From NCBI GenBank assembly GCA_037127255.1, contig JBANSL010000002.1:95882519-95946518 (forward strand): DNA of 64,000 nt. The letters run 5' to 3'. The notes beneath the pieces are model-generated. The model was not told the DNA's origin. It worked only from the letters and a program-made list of their open reading frames with translations, and made no database searches. The translations under genes and the position numbers were made by a program. Position 1 is the first letter of the stretch, and each line of letters opens with the position of its first letter. Positions 1 through 12,454 of the stretch are shown piece by piece. This DNA is from Persicaria tinctoria. Lineage: Eukaryota > Streptophyta > Magnoliopsida > Caryophyllales > Polygonaceae.

Positions 1-499
1 GTGGTAAAATATTATATAAAAATTATAGAAATATAAGAGTAAATTATTATTATTATTAATTATTGCTAAAAAGGCTATACATGTTGAATTAATTTTGTTT
101 TATAAAATTCCAATTGCATAACATAAAGTAATGTTTTGTTGAAATGAGAAGAGATAAAAAGAGTCTCACTAGCTATTAATTAAATAAGTTTAAGATATAA
201 AACAGTGGGCTACTTCTATTTTCAATTGATTTTACAGTGGAATATCACCGTGCTCATGTGATGCGCTAATAGCACATGTGCGTCCGTACACACAACACAC
301 GAACTCCAATTATGATTCCTAACAGAGTTCAATATGGTAGCAGAGTAGCAAAGTCTAACTGCTCGATTAGCTACTCAATTAGAGGAGACCAAAAGAGCCA
401 CACGTTGAAAACTTAGTATATAAGTTGGTGTGCTATCTCCTTCTATTTTTAACTGGTTTTAGAATGAAATCCTTACCATACTTATGTGCAGGCACGGAA
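1..499. other. AT-rich intergenic DNA, no gene seen
   Basis: No open frame of convincing length or composition on either strand, and no element ends that I can pair. It abuts a SINE-like sequence on its right. Confidence 0.5.
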
Positions 500-645
500 C
501 CAAAAATTGAAATCTGGGTATTGAAATCTGGGTGGGCTAGATTCCCCTTGCATGTAATAAACAATATGTGAAAGTGGAGGCAGGGAATTGAACCTGGTTG
601 CTGAGCTTGGATTTATGGTAAAACAATTTGCCATCCGGACAAACA
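500..645 (-). repeat. tRNA-derived SINE-like sequence
   Basis: On the minus strand an A-box-like TGGCAAATTG (revcomp of 624-633) is followed about 40 nt later by a B-box-like AGGTTCAATTCCC (revcomp of 583-595). This is the spacing of an internal RNA polymerase III promoter. The sequence does not fold as a full tRNA, so a SINE is more likely than a tRNA gene. The outer borders are estimates and no TSD was identified. Confidence 0.4.
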
Positions 646-1390
646 TAACCTTATGATTATATGCAAACTATATTGATTATATTCAAAATGAGGTGGGTTG
701 TAGTCTATAGCAAAGCTCAGCCCACCCCTACATCCGTCCCCACTTACGTACGTGTATTGGGCTACTAGCGAATGTTCATCCATACACTTGCAATATGACA
801 TCCGATGATGTCTCAATGGACTTCAATTTGTTTATTATTCAGTGTCGTAAGTCGATCATCAACATAGATATATTAGTCTAATTTATGAGTAACTCTTTCT
901 AGCCAAGATCGAAATTTGGAATGATCGTTGCAAGATTTTATGTCAAAAAAAAATTCGTACTCCTATTTCATATGGTGAACTTCATCTTTTTTATGTCACA
1001 ACTTCAATCGATTTTTACTTTTTTAAATAAATATAAATATATCGATTATGTATGCCGAGATGATCTAAAAGAGGAATATTTGTGTGAATTGTTTGTGCAT
1101 ACTACATAGGATATAAATTCAATGCATGTCAGATTTGTGAGATCTTCCTTTGTTTTTCTTGCGATCCCCTTCAAATTAATGCTCTGAATTCGTACACAAA
1201 ATGATTGATCAAAATACCATTTTTTTACAGTAATAAATTTGGGATTTTTTTTTAAGTATTCCGTATTAAAAAAATGTTGGGTTCATGAATTTGTCAGAAG
1301 ATCATCTCCCTTATTATCCAATAAATAAGCAAAGGGAATCTGAAAAATTCTAGTCCCGCCCACAACAAACTTTTTTTAGCTAACTCAATT
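646..1390. other. Intergenic DNA, no gene seen
   Basis: Short AT-rich frames only. None shows a recognisable domain or gene-like codon use. Confidence 0.5.
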
Positions 1391-1858
1391 TAAAACATAG
1401 GGAAAATGCAGAAAACCACCCCTTAAAATTGAAATTGCAGAAAATCACCCCTTAAATTCATTTTGCCTATAAATCGCCACCAATAACTGTTTTTTCCATT
1501 AGCTTGCCGTTAAAAAAAGGTGAAAAGTCATTTTTACCCCTCTCTTTTAATGTTATTTTAATGAGGGAAAATGTATGAATTGAAATAAATAGATAAAATC
1601 TATTTATTCTTTCATTTTAATGTTATTTTAATAGAATAACATACGTTTTCTCTCATTAAATGGGATAGATAAATATGTTTTGTTAAAATAACATTAAAAG
1701 GGAGTGGTAAAAATGATTTTTTACCTTTTTTAATGGCAAACTAATGGAAAAAAAAAAGATTGTGGGTGGCGATTTATAGGCAAAATGGGTTTAAGGAGTG
1801 GTTTTCTGCAAAAGGTCATATTTAAGGGTTGGTTTTCTGCCATTTTCCCTAAAACATA
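1391..1858. mobile_element. Mutator-like MITE with 9-bp TSD
   Basis: The element body is 1400-1849, starting GGGAAAATG and ending with its complement CATTTTCCC. It is bracketed by the 9-bp direct repeat TAAAACATA at 1391-1399 and 1850-1858. The terminal arms carry inverted copies of an 'AAAACCACCCCTTAA'-type motif. A 9-bp TSD is the hallmark of Mutator-like elements. At about 450 bp it has no coding capacity, so it is non-autonomous. The element at 40,954-41,626 has the same architecture and arm motif. Confidence 0.85.
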
Positions 1859-2223
1859 ATTAAATATTTGTACACTTCACCAAAACCAAAAAAAAAAAAT
1901 ATATTTGTACAAATTTCTCCTTCTTGTACTTATAATCCACGCATGTTATCCTACACAGTACATAGTTCATAGTTGTACGTAATTGTTTTGAATTTTGAGT
2001 GGATAATGATAAAGAGAAAAAAAATGGGATATAAAGAATTTTTTGTATACGAGTAAGATTTGAGTAAAATATAATATAGAGAAAAAACTTCTCTATAACT
2101 AGGTTTAATACAACCCTATCTCGATCCATTTATAATACGATAATCCTCCTATAGATAAAATTTCATATAGCTAAACTTAAATATAGATAAATTCTATTTA
2201 ATCTAAAACTTATCATAGCTAAT
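1859..2223. other. AT-rich intergenic DNA
   Basis: No gene, promoter or repeat end recognised. Confidence 0.5.
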
Positions 2224-2225
2224 TA

Positions 2226-2462
2226 CTCCCTCCGTTTCCTTTTAATTGACTTTTTACTATTCATGCACGTTTTTTAAGGTGTGAAAAACTATATGAAATA
2301 ATAATTTTTTTAAATATTTTTTTCGACAATCTCATACTTATTGATGATAAGTATAATATTATTAAAAAAATATTTTTAAAATATTAATATTTAATATAGT
2401 TTTTATCGTTATAAAACTACGTGCATGACTTGAAAAAGTCATTTAAAAGGAAACGGAGGGAG
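2226..2462. mobile_element. Stowaway-type MITE
   Basis: Begins CTCCCTCCGTTTCC and ends GGAAACGGAGGGAG, flanked by TA on both sides (2224-2225 and 2463-2464). This terminal sequence and TA target duplication are typical of plant Stowaway (Tc1/mariner-derived) MITEs. It is one of five in the window, with others at 11,419, 22,766, 43,033 and 49,766. Confidence 0.9.
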
Positions 2463-2464
2463 TA

Positions 2465-3860
2465 TTTATCAAAAAAATATCTTTTGTAGATAAAATATGA
2501 TACGATATTTATAGTAATTATATCAAACTTCATCATTTTTGTTGATTTGTTTTCTTGTGTGGTATGTTGACGGTTCGTCCGTCTGTCGATTTGTCGGCCT
2601 CTCGAGCTTCAGGTTTGTTTGAACTCGAATCTTTACTTGATAAAAAAAAAATGATTAATTAAGTGAAAATTTTGCTATTTTTTTCTTTCAAAATGGTTAT
2701 ATTTTGATGAATTGGTCCCCTTGTTGGGGAACATGAGAAAAGTGAAGAGACCCATGTTGAGCCATGTTTGGCTGAGGTTGAATTTTGGGTGGAAATTTCC
2801 AAGTACCATCCCAAAGTTCACATTGTATTATAAAATTCAATGAATAGGAGTGGAGGATGAGATCATTTGTGACAAAATTATATGTATTAATTTCTACTTT
2901 GTGATTGATTGATATATTTCTAAATTAAACTAAAAATAGTTTCTCTAAATAAATTTTTAAAAATAACTAAACATAATCAATCAAAATAAACAACAACAAC
3001 AATTTCAATATATCCCGCTCTAAATAAAATATAATGTCGCAGAAGCCCTTTCTAACACATTTTTTTGGACGAGAACAATCAGTTCTGGATCATCCTCACA
3101 ACAATCGTCGACAGGAAATGCATGATAAAATCTAATGCCTTAAGAGATATACACAACATTTCCCCGACTACGTCGGGAATAAAACGGAAGAATTGAAGGG
3201 TGGGGACAGGTGGCATGGAATAATCCAGGGTGTCATGCTGAGGTGGATGGGTCATCAAAGGAGAAGGTGGGTGGGCTTAAGGGTGTGTTTGTTTTATCAT
3301 GTGGAAGCATGTGCTTTGACATTCACCACATGCCCTTCTAAAAGGCTTCTTAATTGAATGTACACTTGGCACATTTTCATTCATTCATCCTATTTTCTTG
3401 GAATCCTATTTCTTCTTTTTTTTCTTTAAAAAAAAAAGAAATGGTCCATTATAACTTGAATATTATCTAAGATTTATAAAATAAGTTAAGAATTTGCAAA
3501 TATTTAAAAAAAAATCTTTTTATGCAGATTAATTGGTTTTAAATCTAGAATTTTAATCTAGAGTTTTAGGATATAGATTAAAAATATCTTAATTGTCTAA
3601 TATAAGTTGAGAATGGAGAGACAACTAATGACTTGCCTTTGTACCAATCAAATTTGGGCCTAATTTTTGTAACGCTAAAGTTATGTTTCATATATAGCTG
3701 TACCACTAACTTGTTTGTTATTGAAAATGAACTATCAAGCTTGAATTTTTGTTATGTGGGTCCCTATTTTTTTTTTCTTAATTTTCTATCTATTCTTGAT
3801 AATTAATCAAAAAAATGCTTAATAATGTCATGTTTATCCAATTAATGGTCACCAACTCAC
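2465..3860. other. Intergenic DNA upstream of the UPBEAT1-like gene
   Basis: AT-rich sequence with no supported gene. The last few hundred bases should hold the promoter of the gene at 4,048, but beyond the TATA box I see no distinctive element. Confidence 0.5.
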
Positions 3861-3883
3861 CCTTAAAACCAATGCCAATTGCA

Positions 3884-3891
3884 TATAAATA
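3884..3891 (+). promoter_or_regulatory. TATA box of the UPBEAT1-like gene
   Basis: TATAAATA lies about 160 bp upstream of the ATG at 4,048, inside an otherwise mixed-composition stretch. This implies a leader of roughly 130 nt. Confidence 0.55.
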
Positions 3892-4047
3892 TGGACCCCA
3901 ATTGATGCCCTTCTATCCTACTTTGTAGAGTTGAAGCTTGAAACACACATTTTTTCTCTCTTACAAACCCAATCCAAAATCTCTTATAAGTTATACCACA
4001 TACCAAAAGATTTCGAAATCGGAAGATAATTAAGAAGGCGGCGAAAA

Positions 4048-4398
4048 ATGGGAGCATCTCCACATCCTCTAATAGCCCTAGAAAGCAAAGGCACAACTTC
4101 TAGCCATGGGAGGAGAGCATACAAGAAGCTCCTAGCGGTTTCTTGCATGAAGAGCAGAAGGGTTTCAATGAAGAGGAAGTCACAAAGAGCCCCTCGTCGT
4201 CAGGGCAGAGATCTGGGGTTCGAATCCAGAGTCAGAACCCTGAAGAGCATGATCCCTAGCCGCGAACCAGAAGGGTTGGAAGGTTTGTTTAAGCAGACAA
4301 CTGATTACATTATGGCCTTGCAAATGAGGGTTAAGGTCATGCAAATGATGGTTGATGCATTGGATGATGGTTATAGTAGTACTACTACCAATGAGTGA
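4048..4398 (+). CDS. UPB1: UPBEAT1-like atypical bHLH transcription factor
   Basis: A single-exon frame of 116 residues starting at a true ATG. An arginine- and lysine-rich stretch (about residues 36-62) leads into a helix-loop-helix (about 60-106) with VRTLKSMIP, the loop residues EGLEGLF, and the second helix QTTDYIMALQMRVKVMQMM. This matches the UPBEAT1 family, in which helix 2 reads very similarly. The basic region lacks the His-Glu-Arg set that contacts an E-box, so it belongs to the atypical bHLH group. In Arabidopsis UPB1 acts in the nucleus, represses peroxidase genes and controls the balance of reactive oxygen species at the root transition zone. The neighbouring WRKY23-like gene supports orthology. 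The function in this species is inferred. Confidence 0.87.
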   Translation: MGASPHPLIALESKGTTSSHGRRAYKKLLAVSCMKSRRVSMKRKSQRAPRRQGRDLGFESRVRTLKSMIPSREPEGLEGLFKQTTDYIMALQMRVKVMQMMVDALDDGYSSTTTNE

Positions 4399-5369
4399 TT
4401 TTCTTATACATCTTCTTGCATCTTGTATACATCCATCCAAACACATTCTTTACACATCAATTTTTGTTTCTTTAATTTTTATTTTTTTTGTGTTTTTCCC
4501 CCATATATTTTTCTCTAGCTTGATTATTTCTACCCTCCCATATAATCTTATATGGGTATACATGTAGAAATATTAATTAAGAAAGTGGTAATTGGGAAGT
4601 GAGGGTACAAGCTTCCCTAGATATGTGAATTAGGGTTAGTTACCATATTAATTAAATTTGTTAGTTTAATTTCTTGCATTGTTTGATATTTGTTCAGATG
4701 GATTGAACCAGTTATTTGGTATTACTGGTATATGTATCATGGATCTCTTATTTCTTGAAATCTCTCTATATATTCATATTCCTTTGATTGATTTTTTTTT
4801 TGGGGTATATTAATCATGGTGTTTTCCAATTGCCTCTTGATACCTTCTTAATCATCATAATGTGTATCTGTCATACAGCTGGGATATATGCATGTATATT
4901 ATACATACATGTGCTTTCTTTTATGGTAAATTACTCAAAACCACCCATAAAATATAAGTTTGATCTTTAAAAAAAACATGTCTTTAATTAATTTTGTGCT
5001 TGAGTATGTTTAAAACATTAATATATCACATTATTTTAAAATATTTTAGTTAATTTATTTTATCATAAGGTTGGTTAACTTTTATGAATGAACTAATATA
5101 TATTATATAATTCGATCACTGTATTTTTTTTCATGCTTTAAGCAAAAAACACTTAATTTCGATTAATGTTTTGAAAAAACATCTAATTTGTGGGTGGCTT
5201 TGTGTAATATTCTAATTAATATAAGGGTGGTTAATTTTGTGTCATGTTATCATTATGATAAGCCTTTTTGAGTCTTCTCCTTGTAACTTCACACTATATA
5301 GCTAGCCTTTAATCATATTGGTAAATACAAAGGTTAAAGATAATCAAGTATGGTTCTATTATAACAAAA
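4399..5369. other. 3' flank of the UPBEAT1-like gene and intergenic DNA
   Basis: The first 200 bases are probably 3' UTR, being T-rich with no clear single poly(A) signal. The rest is AT-rich with no gene or paired repeat ends recognised. Confidence 0.45.
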
Positions 5370-5470
5370 TACTTATTGGCTCAGTTGATAAGAAAAGATC
5401 ACTTTTTGTTAAAAGGTTTTGTGTTCGATTCCCACGGCCAATTGTTCCTTCAAAAAAATCTAGCTCTAGT
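5370..5470 (+). repeat. tRNA-derived SINE-like sequence
   Basis: An A-box TGGCTCAGTTGA (5377-5388) and a B-box TGTTCGATTCC (5422-5432) stand about 34 nt apart, as in the tRNA-related head of plant SINEs. No cloverleaf can be drawn with a proper acceptor stem, so this is not called a tRNA gene. Two overlapping short frames here are incidental. Confidence 0.5.
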
Positions 5471-8400
5471 GTTCGATCTGATTGGAGTCCAACGCACCCA
5501 AACTTTCTGCGACCAGAAAAATATACAAATCTGTAGTGATCAATATTCGGTTTGCATGATGCTTGATTCGAATTTGGATAAAGTGAAAGTTCGATTGGGC
5601 GACATTTCCAACACAATTCGATTCATTCGTAACGCCAAGATACGAACCATATATGCGTCAACTCATGTCACCTGTGGCATGAGAGCCTTGTTCTATAATT
5701 GTAGTCGATATGGATAAGTTGTCGAAGATCAACATGAACATATGTCATAAATATGCATTACGTCTAATAAGAATTTATCTTTGATAGTATTCAAGCTAAG
5801 ACATTGGATCTTCTGTATTGTAAGCGTGTAAGCAGTGAAACTATTCATATGTAGCACATCATTATTCGTACTCATATGTATTTACATACAAATAATCACA
5901 TTAGTCACACTAGATTTTCTCATAAATTAGACGGTAAGATATGTTTACACAGGATCTATCCTCGTCAAGCTAATACTTAAATCAACCTAAGGTAAGTTTA
6001 GTTGTTGATGAAGCTTGAAACTTTACACACCCTTATTCCAGCTGGATCAGAAATCAAGACTAATAACTAGTGGGCCAATATATGGGCCTGGGCCCAATAG
6101 TAGGGCCAAATGGTTGTATCTCTTGTTTTAAATATCACTGCTTTTCAAATTGTTGTGTACTTGTGTACATCAATAAAACATTTTTTCTACACCAATCAAT
6201 AAAACATTTCAAGTTTGAATATTTATATTTAACTAAAAATTCGAGCTTGAATTCTAAAAATGGATTATTTTTTTTCCTTGATAAAGCATTTTTAACTTTC
6301 TTATTGAGCTCATCTAATATATGGTTGATTAAACTTCTGAAAAAAATAAATTCAAATTAACCCTTCCAAGTTAGAAATGTTATATTCTATTTCAAATACT
6401 TATATAATTTAACTGCATCAAGTTTTATGGCTTCGAGCTAATCTTATTTTGAATTAAACCAACATTTTTATATTTAACTTCAATGTGAACTAAATGTTTT
6501 TGATTATTTGGCCATGATCAATATTATTATTTTTGGACCAATTTTTTTCTTTTTGGTGGATTTTTTAACCAATTTTTTTACATTACTTAAATGCCGTTTA
6601 ATTGCTAAGTGATGAGTCATCATGTTTCATAAAGTACAAAATAAGTTGGGAAAATAGGACTTTGAATGTTTCAAACTACTGCACTTTCTAGAAGCCCAAG
6701 TGCGCAATGCAACGTCTCTTTTTTAAAAATTAAAATTGATATAAAGTCATTAAATTGAATGTTTTATATTATGACACTCTAATCTATTTTCCCGAAATGC
6801 ACACTTTATAATTATATAATGTATTATTTTGATTTTGATTTAAGAAACCTAAGCAATGATGCTTCACTTTTAATTTTTTATTTATTTATAATTCTCGTTG
6901 CTTTATTATAGAGTTGACTGTAGAACTACCATCTAATTTTATATTGATACATTTGAAAACATAGAAAAGAGTTAATTAATTTGCAAGTATCATATAAACA
7001 TTCTCGGTATTATAAATTTATATAATTAGAGATATTATAACTAACTTTAGGTGATAGTTGTTTTCAATCACACAAATTATACATAATTATTATCATTTTT
7101 AAATCTCTCTTGTCTTTTTTTAATTACCATAATGCTAATTAAAAATGCCCTATTTGCATTTAAAAAATATTAAAAAAAACACACACTTCTCATATCATAT
7201 TTGTAATCAACCATAGTATGTGGATGATGTTGGATTCGTGGTCAATCACCCCCATCCTATCGACGAAATAATCCAAATTGAGAATTTAGATGTTTATGTT
7301 TTCAACAGTAAAATTTGATGCTTTTAAAATTTAGCCTCTTTTGTTTCTTCAGGAAAAAATAAAAAGAAAAGTAATTAAATTTTAATTCTATGTATAAAAA
7401 TGTATATAATTTTTTTTTTTTGAGATCATGTTGATTTTCCACTCAATAACATCTTTTTGCGAGAGTAAGAAATTCCGAGTGAGAAATAAGAGATCCCTGA
7501 TTTATTACAGATTTACAGATCAGAATTGTTCTGCTACTTGATCCCTAATAAATGTGTGCGCGTGCCATTGGTTAATAAGCTAAACAAAAAAAAATTGATA
7601 AATGAAAATATTATAGAGATTAGGCAATAAACTATTTGTTGAGAGGTCGACGAATCGACAAATAGATAAACCGTCGTAATAGACTATAGACTAGAGTATT
7701 TATTTAAAAATTTACCAAAAAAAAAGAGTATTTATTTAAAAAGAAGAAAATGGAGAGATAAGAGGTGGGGCCTGCCACTGGTTGGATCGATTAACGTAAT
7801 TGGGCCGATCCATAAAGCGGAGGCTTTGTCTTACTCCATCTCTCAACTTTACGGTCATTTTCCATTCTTTTTTTTAATTAAAATAACGTTTTTTGAGCCG
7901 TGATTTTTGTCTCCTTTTCTCCATCTTAGCGTCTCCAAGAAGCCAACCCTACTCTACCCAACCAAATCCTAAATTCCTCCATTCCATTCTTGTTTTCATT
8001 TACGGAGTAATAATTTACTCATACGGCGAAATCTCATCAGAGGTCGATAAAGACGGTAATGATGTCAGATTTATGGATTGACAGTGGAGAGGCGGATTTC
8101 TGGAGACAGTAGGAGTGGAGACATAGACTTCCTAAGTCGGCAGTAGGTAGGCAATGGAATTGCAGACACAAACGTCCTCAGTCGACTTCGGGTGGTTATA
8201 GTGGGGGAACGAACCCTATAAATAGGTCTTGGGTAGGCACGCCGATCTACAACCACCTGCATGTCGACACAGGGAGCCGAGATCACCTCAGGCAATGGGA
8301 CATCGTAGGCACGCCGATCTGCAACCTTGCAGTGCACAAGTTCAGTTGCCATAGGGAGTCGGTTTCGGCTATCGCCTTGTCGTCTCAAATGAGATGTGTC

Positions 8401-8479
8401 ACCAATATCTTCGTTGATTTCAGAGGTCGACACCTGCACCGTACCGCTTGCGAGAAATTGACCGTGTATATTAATGGGT
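5471..8479. other. Long AT-rich intergenic stretch
   Basis: No supported gene in 3 kb. Points of note: a cluster of GGGCC motifs at 6,071-6,109; a near-repeat of about 18 bp beginning GTAGGCACGCCGATCT at about 8,234 and 8,307; and mixed-GC sequence at 8,090-8,450 leading into a LINE stub, which may be older transposon DNA. The short frames are not conserved-looking. Confidence 0.45.
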
Positions 8480-8790
8480 TGATATTTTTTTACAATAGAT
8501 TATCGTCTATTGAGATCTCTTACTCAAGGGAAAGGCATCAGATGGGAAGTTATGCGTCAAGTAGAAGAAATCAATATCATGCGAGCAGACTTCGAATCAG
8601 TTGAATTCAGACACATCTTCAGAGAATCGAACAGAGTTGCAAATTATATAGTCATGAAGGGCATCATTAGTGATAGATCTACAATCCCTTTTAATAGGGA
8701 TCTTTGTACCATCATCCGTCAGGATGATCCAGGAGCGCGATTACATTTTATGTAACAGCTCCGAATGTTTGCATACTGTAAAAAAAAAAA
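8480..8790 (+). pseudogene. LINE 3' stub with RNase H remnant
   Basis: The frame 8,510-8,755 ends in the pattern VEFRHIFRESNRVAN. This is the C-terminal helix region of the RNase H-like domain (RVT_3) that closes plant LINE ORF2 proteins. A short 3' sequence ends in a poly(A) tract at about 8,779-8,790, as expected for a 5'-truncated LINE copy. The catalytic part of the domain is missing. The left border is not determined. Confidence 0.6.
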
Positions 8791-9836
8791 GATTATCGTC
8801 TAATTTTTATTGAGTTTAAATACTAGTCTATAAATACTCGAACTAAAAAAAAAAAAAAAAAAAAAGGTAAGCCGTCGGACAAACTCAATTCATGTCAAGA
8901 TATAAATACTCATTTTAATACAAATGACACTTGTGGGATTTGAATCATTTATCTCGAGATAGTGAGGCAATATTTTACCATTTGTCCGGATTTTGTTTTC
9001 ATAACAAGTTGTTTTCTGTCGATCTTTACAATCGATCCGGGTTATCAAGTCTTACTACTTTAGCCAGTAACTAGTAAAAACAATGTGCAGTGACTAATAG
9101 GTTTCACCGTTTCAGTTTGCAATATCTGCCTAAAAAAAATAGGGAAAAAAAAAGAAGTAATCTGTCCGGATTTTTCGATATGTCAATTTTTTTTTTAAAA
9201 AGGACAAAGAGAGGGCGTTTCGCACAAGCAAACTCCGTAAAGAAAAGAATATTCGGAAGACGCGTTAAACGTGGCGGTGAAATCTCAGCCGTCCGATCTA
9301 CGGACGTGGATGGTTGTGGGGCTCTATGTGGGTAGCAACTTGATCGGTGCCACGTGGATCCCTCTGACAGTACAGATCTCAACTGTTTTTTTTTTAATTA
9401 AATAAACGTAAATCATTTTGTAAATATTGCCCGTATATGCATTGCATCGGTATTCGTTAGCGGCTCGTCGAGCACGATAATGACCCGGAAAGTGGGCCCA
9501 AATGGGCCCACTATCTTAGAGTGGCTGCGTCGCCTACTAAGCCCATTTCACGTGAACCTAAACAGTCTAAAACTATTGCACTTAACTTTGTGGGATTTAT
9601 TTTAGCACTAATTATTGCCTCTATTTTTTTTTTGTGGAAAATTACACAAAATCTCTTAATTTTTTCCTACCTAATCTCCATTTTGTCTCAATATATAGTT
9701 GATATTTTAGCTCAATTTTGTGGTTTTATGCTGCCTTTTCAACCCATCATCATAAATATTTGATATTTTAGTATGTTAATTTTGATAAGTAGTATTTGAT
9801 ATTGTTGATTTTGAATGTAGTGAATTATGAGATTTG
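8791..9836. other. Intergenic DNA with a second SINE-like B-box
   Basis: Contains a long A run at about 8,846-8,866. A minus-strand B-box-like GATTCAAATCCC (revcomp of 8,935-8,946) lies near a sequence related to the SINE-like element at 500-645. No gene is recognised. A GC-richer patch at 9,280-9,370 has no identifiable product. Confidence 0.4.
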
Positions 9837-10100
9837 TTAGACCATCTCCAACAGTTTCCATAAAAAATTTCCAAAATAAGAAAACAAAATATATATTCTT
9901 CAAATTATTTTTCCTTTAAATCTAACAGTTTTCTCATTTCGAAGATTTGAAGAATTATTTAGTTTAGAGAATGCTGCAGATTTAGAAAATCCTCTCTATT
10001 TTTTCTGCTGCTTCTCCATTTTGGAGAATCTGTTGGACAAAAAAAAACCTTAGAATTCCCTAAAAACTCCAAAATAGGGAAACCGTTAGAGATGCTCTTA
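9837..10100. mobile_element. Harbinger/Tourist-type MITE
   Basis: The body is 9,840-10,097. It starts GACCATCTCCAACAGTTTCC and ends with the inverted equivalent GGAAACCGTTAGAGATGCTC. TTA flanks both ends (9,837-9,839 and 10,098-10,100), the 3-bp target typical of PIF/Harbinger elements. Length is 258 bp and it is non-coding. Confidence 0.75.
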
Positions 10101-11416
10101 CTCCATCTGTAACGAAATAATTAACCCTTTGACCACTTTTTCTTGTAACAAAACATTTGTCCATTTGAACCTAATTAATGACAATAATTTCTAATTTTAT
10201 CCATTCATCTCATTAATTGTATTTGATTTTCAAGACACTCTATTAATACTCCAACTTCTCATACTATTTTTTTTTTTTCATTAGTTTATTTTTTTCACAT
10301 GATTTATTTGTTAAAGTTTTAACTATTCTTCTTTCTATTTTTCAGCTTTCTTATAAGTGTGAAATCGATCAAAAGACCAATTATTCTGTTATGGAGGGAG
10401 TATTGAATTTTGTGTTTTTTGCTCTATTTTTTCCCACCTATGTTGGTTGTATTTATTAACATTTAAAATAATTTTAATAGATTAATTGATGCGGAATCAT
10501 TTTTTACAATTAAGATGTCTTAAAAATCGAGTCAAATGTTAAAACATCGAATATTGATTATCGAAGAGAGATGCAAATTAATGTTAAAACGTCGAATTTG
10601 ATTTCGTTCACCGCATTTTAGATCTTTTATCAAAGAATATTTCTATAAATAACAACCACGAAAAAAGAAAACATCTTCTTATCCAACATTAACGATCCGT
10701 GTTTAGGTCAAGTCGGATTTATATTAAATCGAGTTAGTATTTGAGTCTAACTTAGTATAACATGAGAGGTCATTCATCATCCAAAATATCGAGTCAAGTA
10801 TCAATGTTTAAAACTAGGATCGGATCAGGTCGAGATTCAAGTTTTGATGAAAATTTGGGTATGGGTTCGATTAGGGTTCACATCGACTGGACCAGGTCGA
10901 GTCTTGCGACTTGCGAGCTTAACCGATCGGTATTTCTTACACCATATAATTTTTAGCACACTTCTTTTCAATGTTGTGAGCCACTATCAATATTATTAAA
11001 CATATCATCCTTAATAATTTAATCCCTATATCATTATTATAAAAATATATCTGAATTTAATTAATCAAATAGATCTCATGATCATGCAAAGCGTATCTCA
11101 TTTTTTTTTTCCCCACGTAGCATGTCTTAGATCCTTCTTTTATCATCATAAATTTAAAACTAAAACTTATTTTGAAATATTTACACTTGTTTTTCAAACA
11201 CTCCCTCTATATATATTAATTGTATATAATTAATCTTTTTATTATTTTTCTATTTGAACACTATTAACGATAAAAGCTTTTAATTTTATTAATTTTTCTC
11301 ATTAACTATACTCTTTTTTTTCTCATTAACTAAAGAGAGTATTCATCTCAAAATAGAAGGCGTTTCACTTCTTAATATAGAAATATACTCGATCTATTTG
11401 TCTCCTTCTTAATATA
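10101..11416. other. Intergenic DNA
   Basis: No supported gene. At 10,700-10,930 there is a region rich in GGTC/GAGTC motifs that resembles degraded hAT-type repeat sequence, but I could not find its ends. Confidence 0.4.
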
Positions 11417-11418
11417 TA

Positions 11419-11655
11419 CTCCCTCTGTTAATTAAAACTTGTCGTTTACTATTCATGCACACTTTTTTAGAATGATAAAAACTATATGAAATATTAATTT
11501 TTTTTAAAATTTTTTTTCATAAATTCATACTTAATAGTAACAAGTATAAACTTATTAAAAAAATATATTAAAAAAGTTAATATTTTATATAGTTTTTAAC
11601 ACCTCAAAAAGCGTGCGTGAATAGTAAAACGTCAAGTTTTAATTAACGGAGGGAG
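11419..11655. mobile_element. Stowaway-type MITE
   Basis: Starts CTCCCTCTGTTAATT and ends AATTAACGGAGGGAG, flanked by TA (11,417-11,418 and 11,656-11,657). It is about 800 bp upstream of the WRKY23-like start codon, so it lies in the distal promoter. Confidence 0.88.
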
Positions 11656-11657
11656 TA

Positions 11658-12166
11658 TATTTTTTAAATCTAAAATCTCTATAAAATTTTAAATTTCTTT
11701 TTATTTTTAAAAACTAATTTCATATTCATTATTACTAACAACTACGAATATTTAAAAAATTAAATTTTAGCTTTTTAAAAAGTGCTAAAAAAAATTGATT
11801 GAAATTTAATTTTAAAAATACTCTATTAATGCTCTAACTTTTTATATCATTATTTGTTGTTCATTGATCCCTCTTTTTTTCACATCATTTATTTTCAAAA
11901 ATTCTACTTCTTTTTATTTTAAACTTTCCTAAAAATACGAAATTGGCTAAAGGGTCAATTATTTAAATAGGAAAGAAATATCGTTTATTAGTCCTGCATG
12001 TTTTTTTAAAAATAAATACTAGTAAATAACATTTAGAAATAAAGTAGTAATATTTAAAAAATATATAAGAAAACTCAAATTGGGTTTAAAATACACCGTA
12101 TTTAATCTTTCAATTTCGCCCAATAAATAAACTAAAAATTAAGATAAAACTTAGAAAAATGCAAAC
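11658..12166. other. Distal promoter region of the WRKY23-like gene
   Basis: AT-rich sequence between the Stowaway element and the W-box cluster. No gene seen. Confidence 0.45.
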
Positions 12167-12259
12167 GGTCAAAGCCTGAAACGAACGTGTGAAAGCGGCG
12201 ACCAACTCCCACTACTCGCATTTAATGTCACCTGCCTAAAACTGCCACGTGTCGGTCAA
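12167..12259 (+). promoter_or_regulatory. W-box and G-box cluster of the WRKY23-like promoter
   Basis: Two W-boxes (TTGACC on the minus strand, at 12,167-12,172 and 12,254-12,259) flank a G-box CACGTG at 12,246-12,251. They lie 195-290 bp upstream of the ATG. W-boxes bind WRKY factors, so auto- or cross-regulation is plausible. CACGTG binds bZIP and bHLH factors. The motifs are seen directly and their activity is inferred. Confidence 0.5.
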
Positions 12260-12454
12260 TCCCCACCCTTTAACAACGAGAGACAAAAAAATAAATAAAT
12301 AAAAAATTGTCTATCCATTTCCATTTCATCCTTGCTCCCCAAGCTGTTGCTCATCTCCTCCTCCTCCTCTCTAAAACCCCTCTTTCAATCCCCACTTCAA
12401 TTTTTATTTAAAAAAATCCCACCTTTGGGGGCAATTTGAAGTGTTTAATCATTG

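Noticed and set aside
4180..4446. Antisense frame to the UPBEAT1-like gene
   Set aside because: A shadow of the sense coding region with no features of its own.
5370..5470. A functional tRNA gene (A-box and B-box present)
   Set aside because: No acceptor or anticodon stem can be drawn. The same applies to the B-box-like sites near 590, 8,940, 21,750, 36,000, 42,965 and 43,512. SINE origin fits better.
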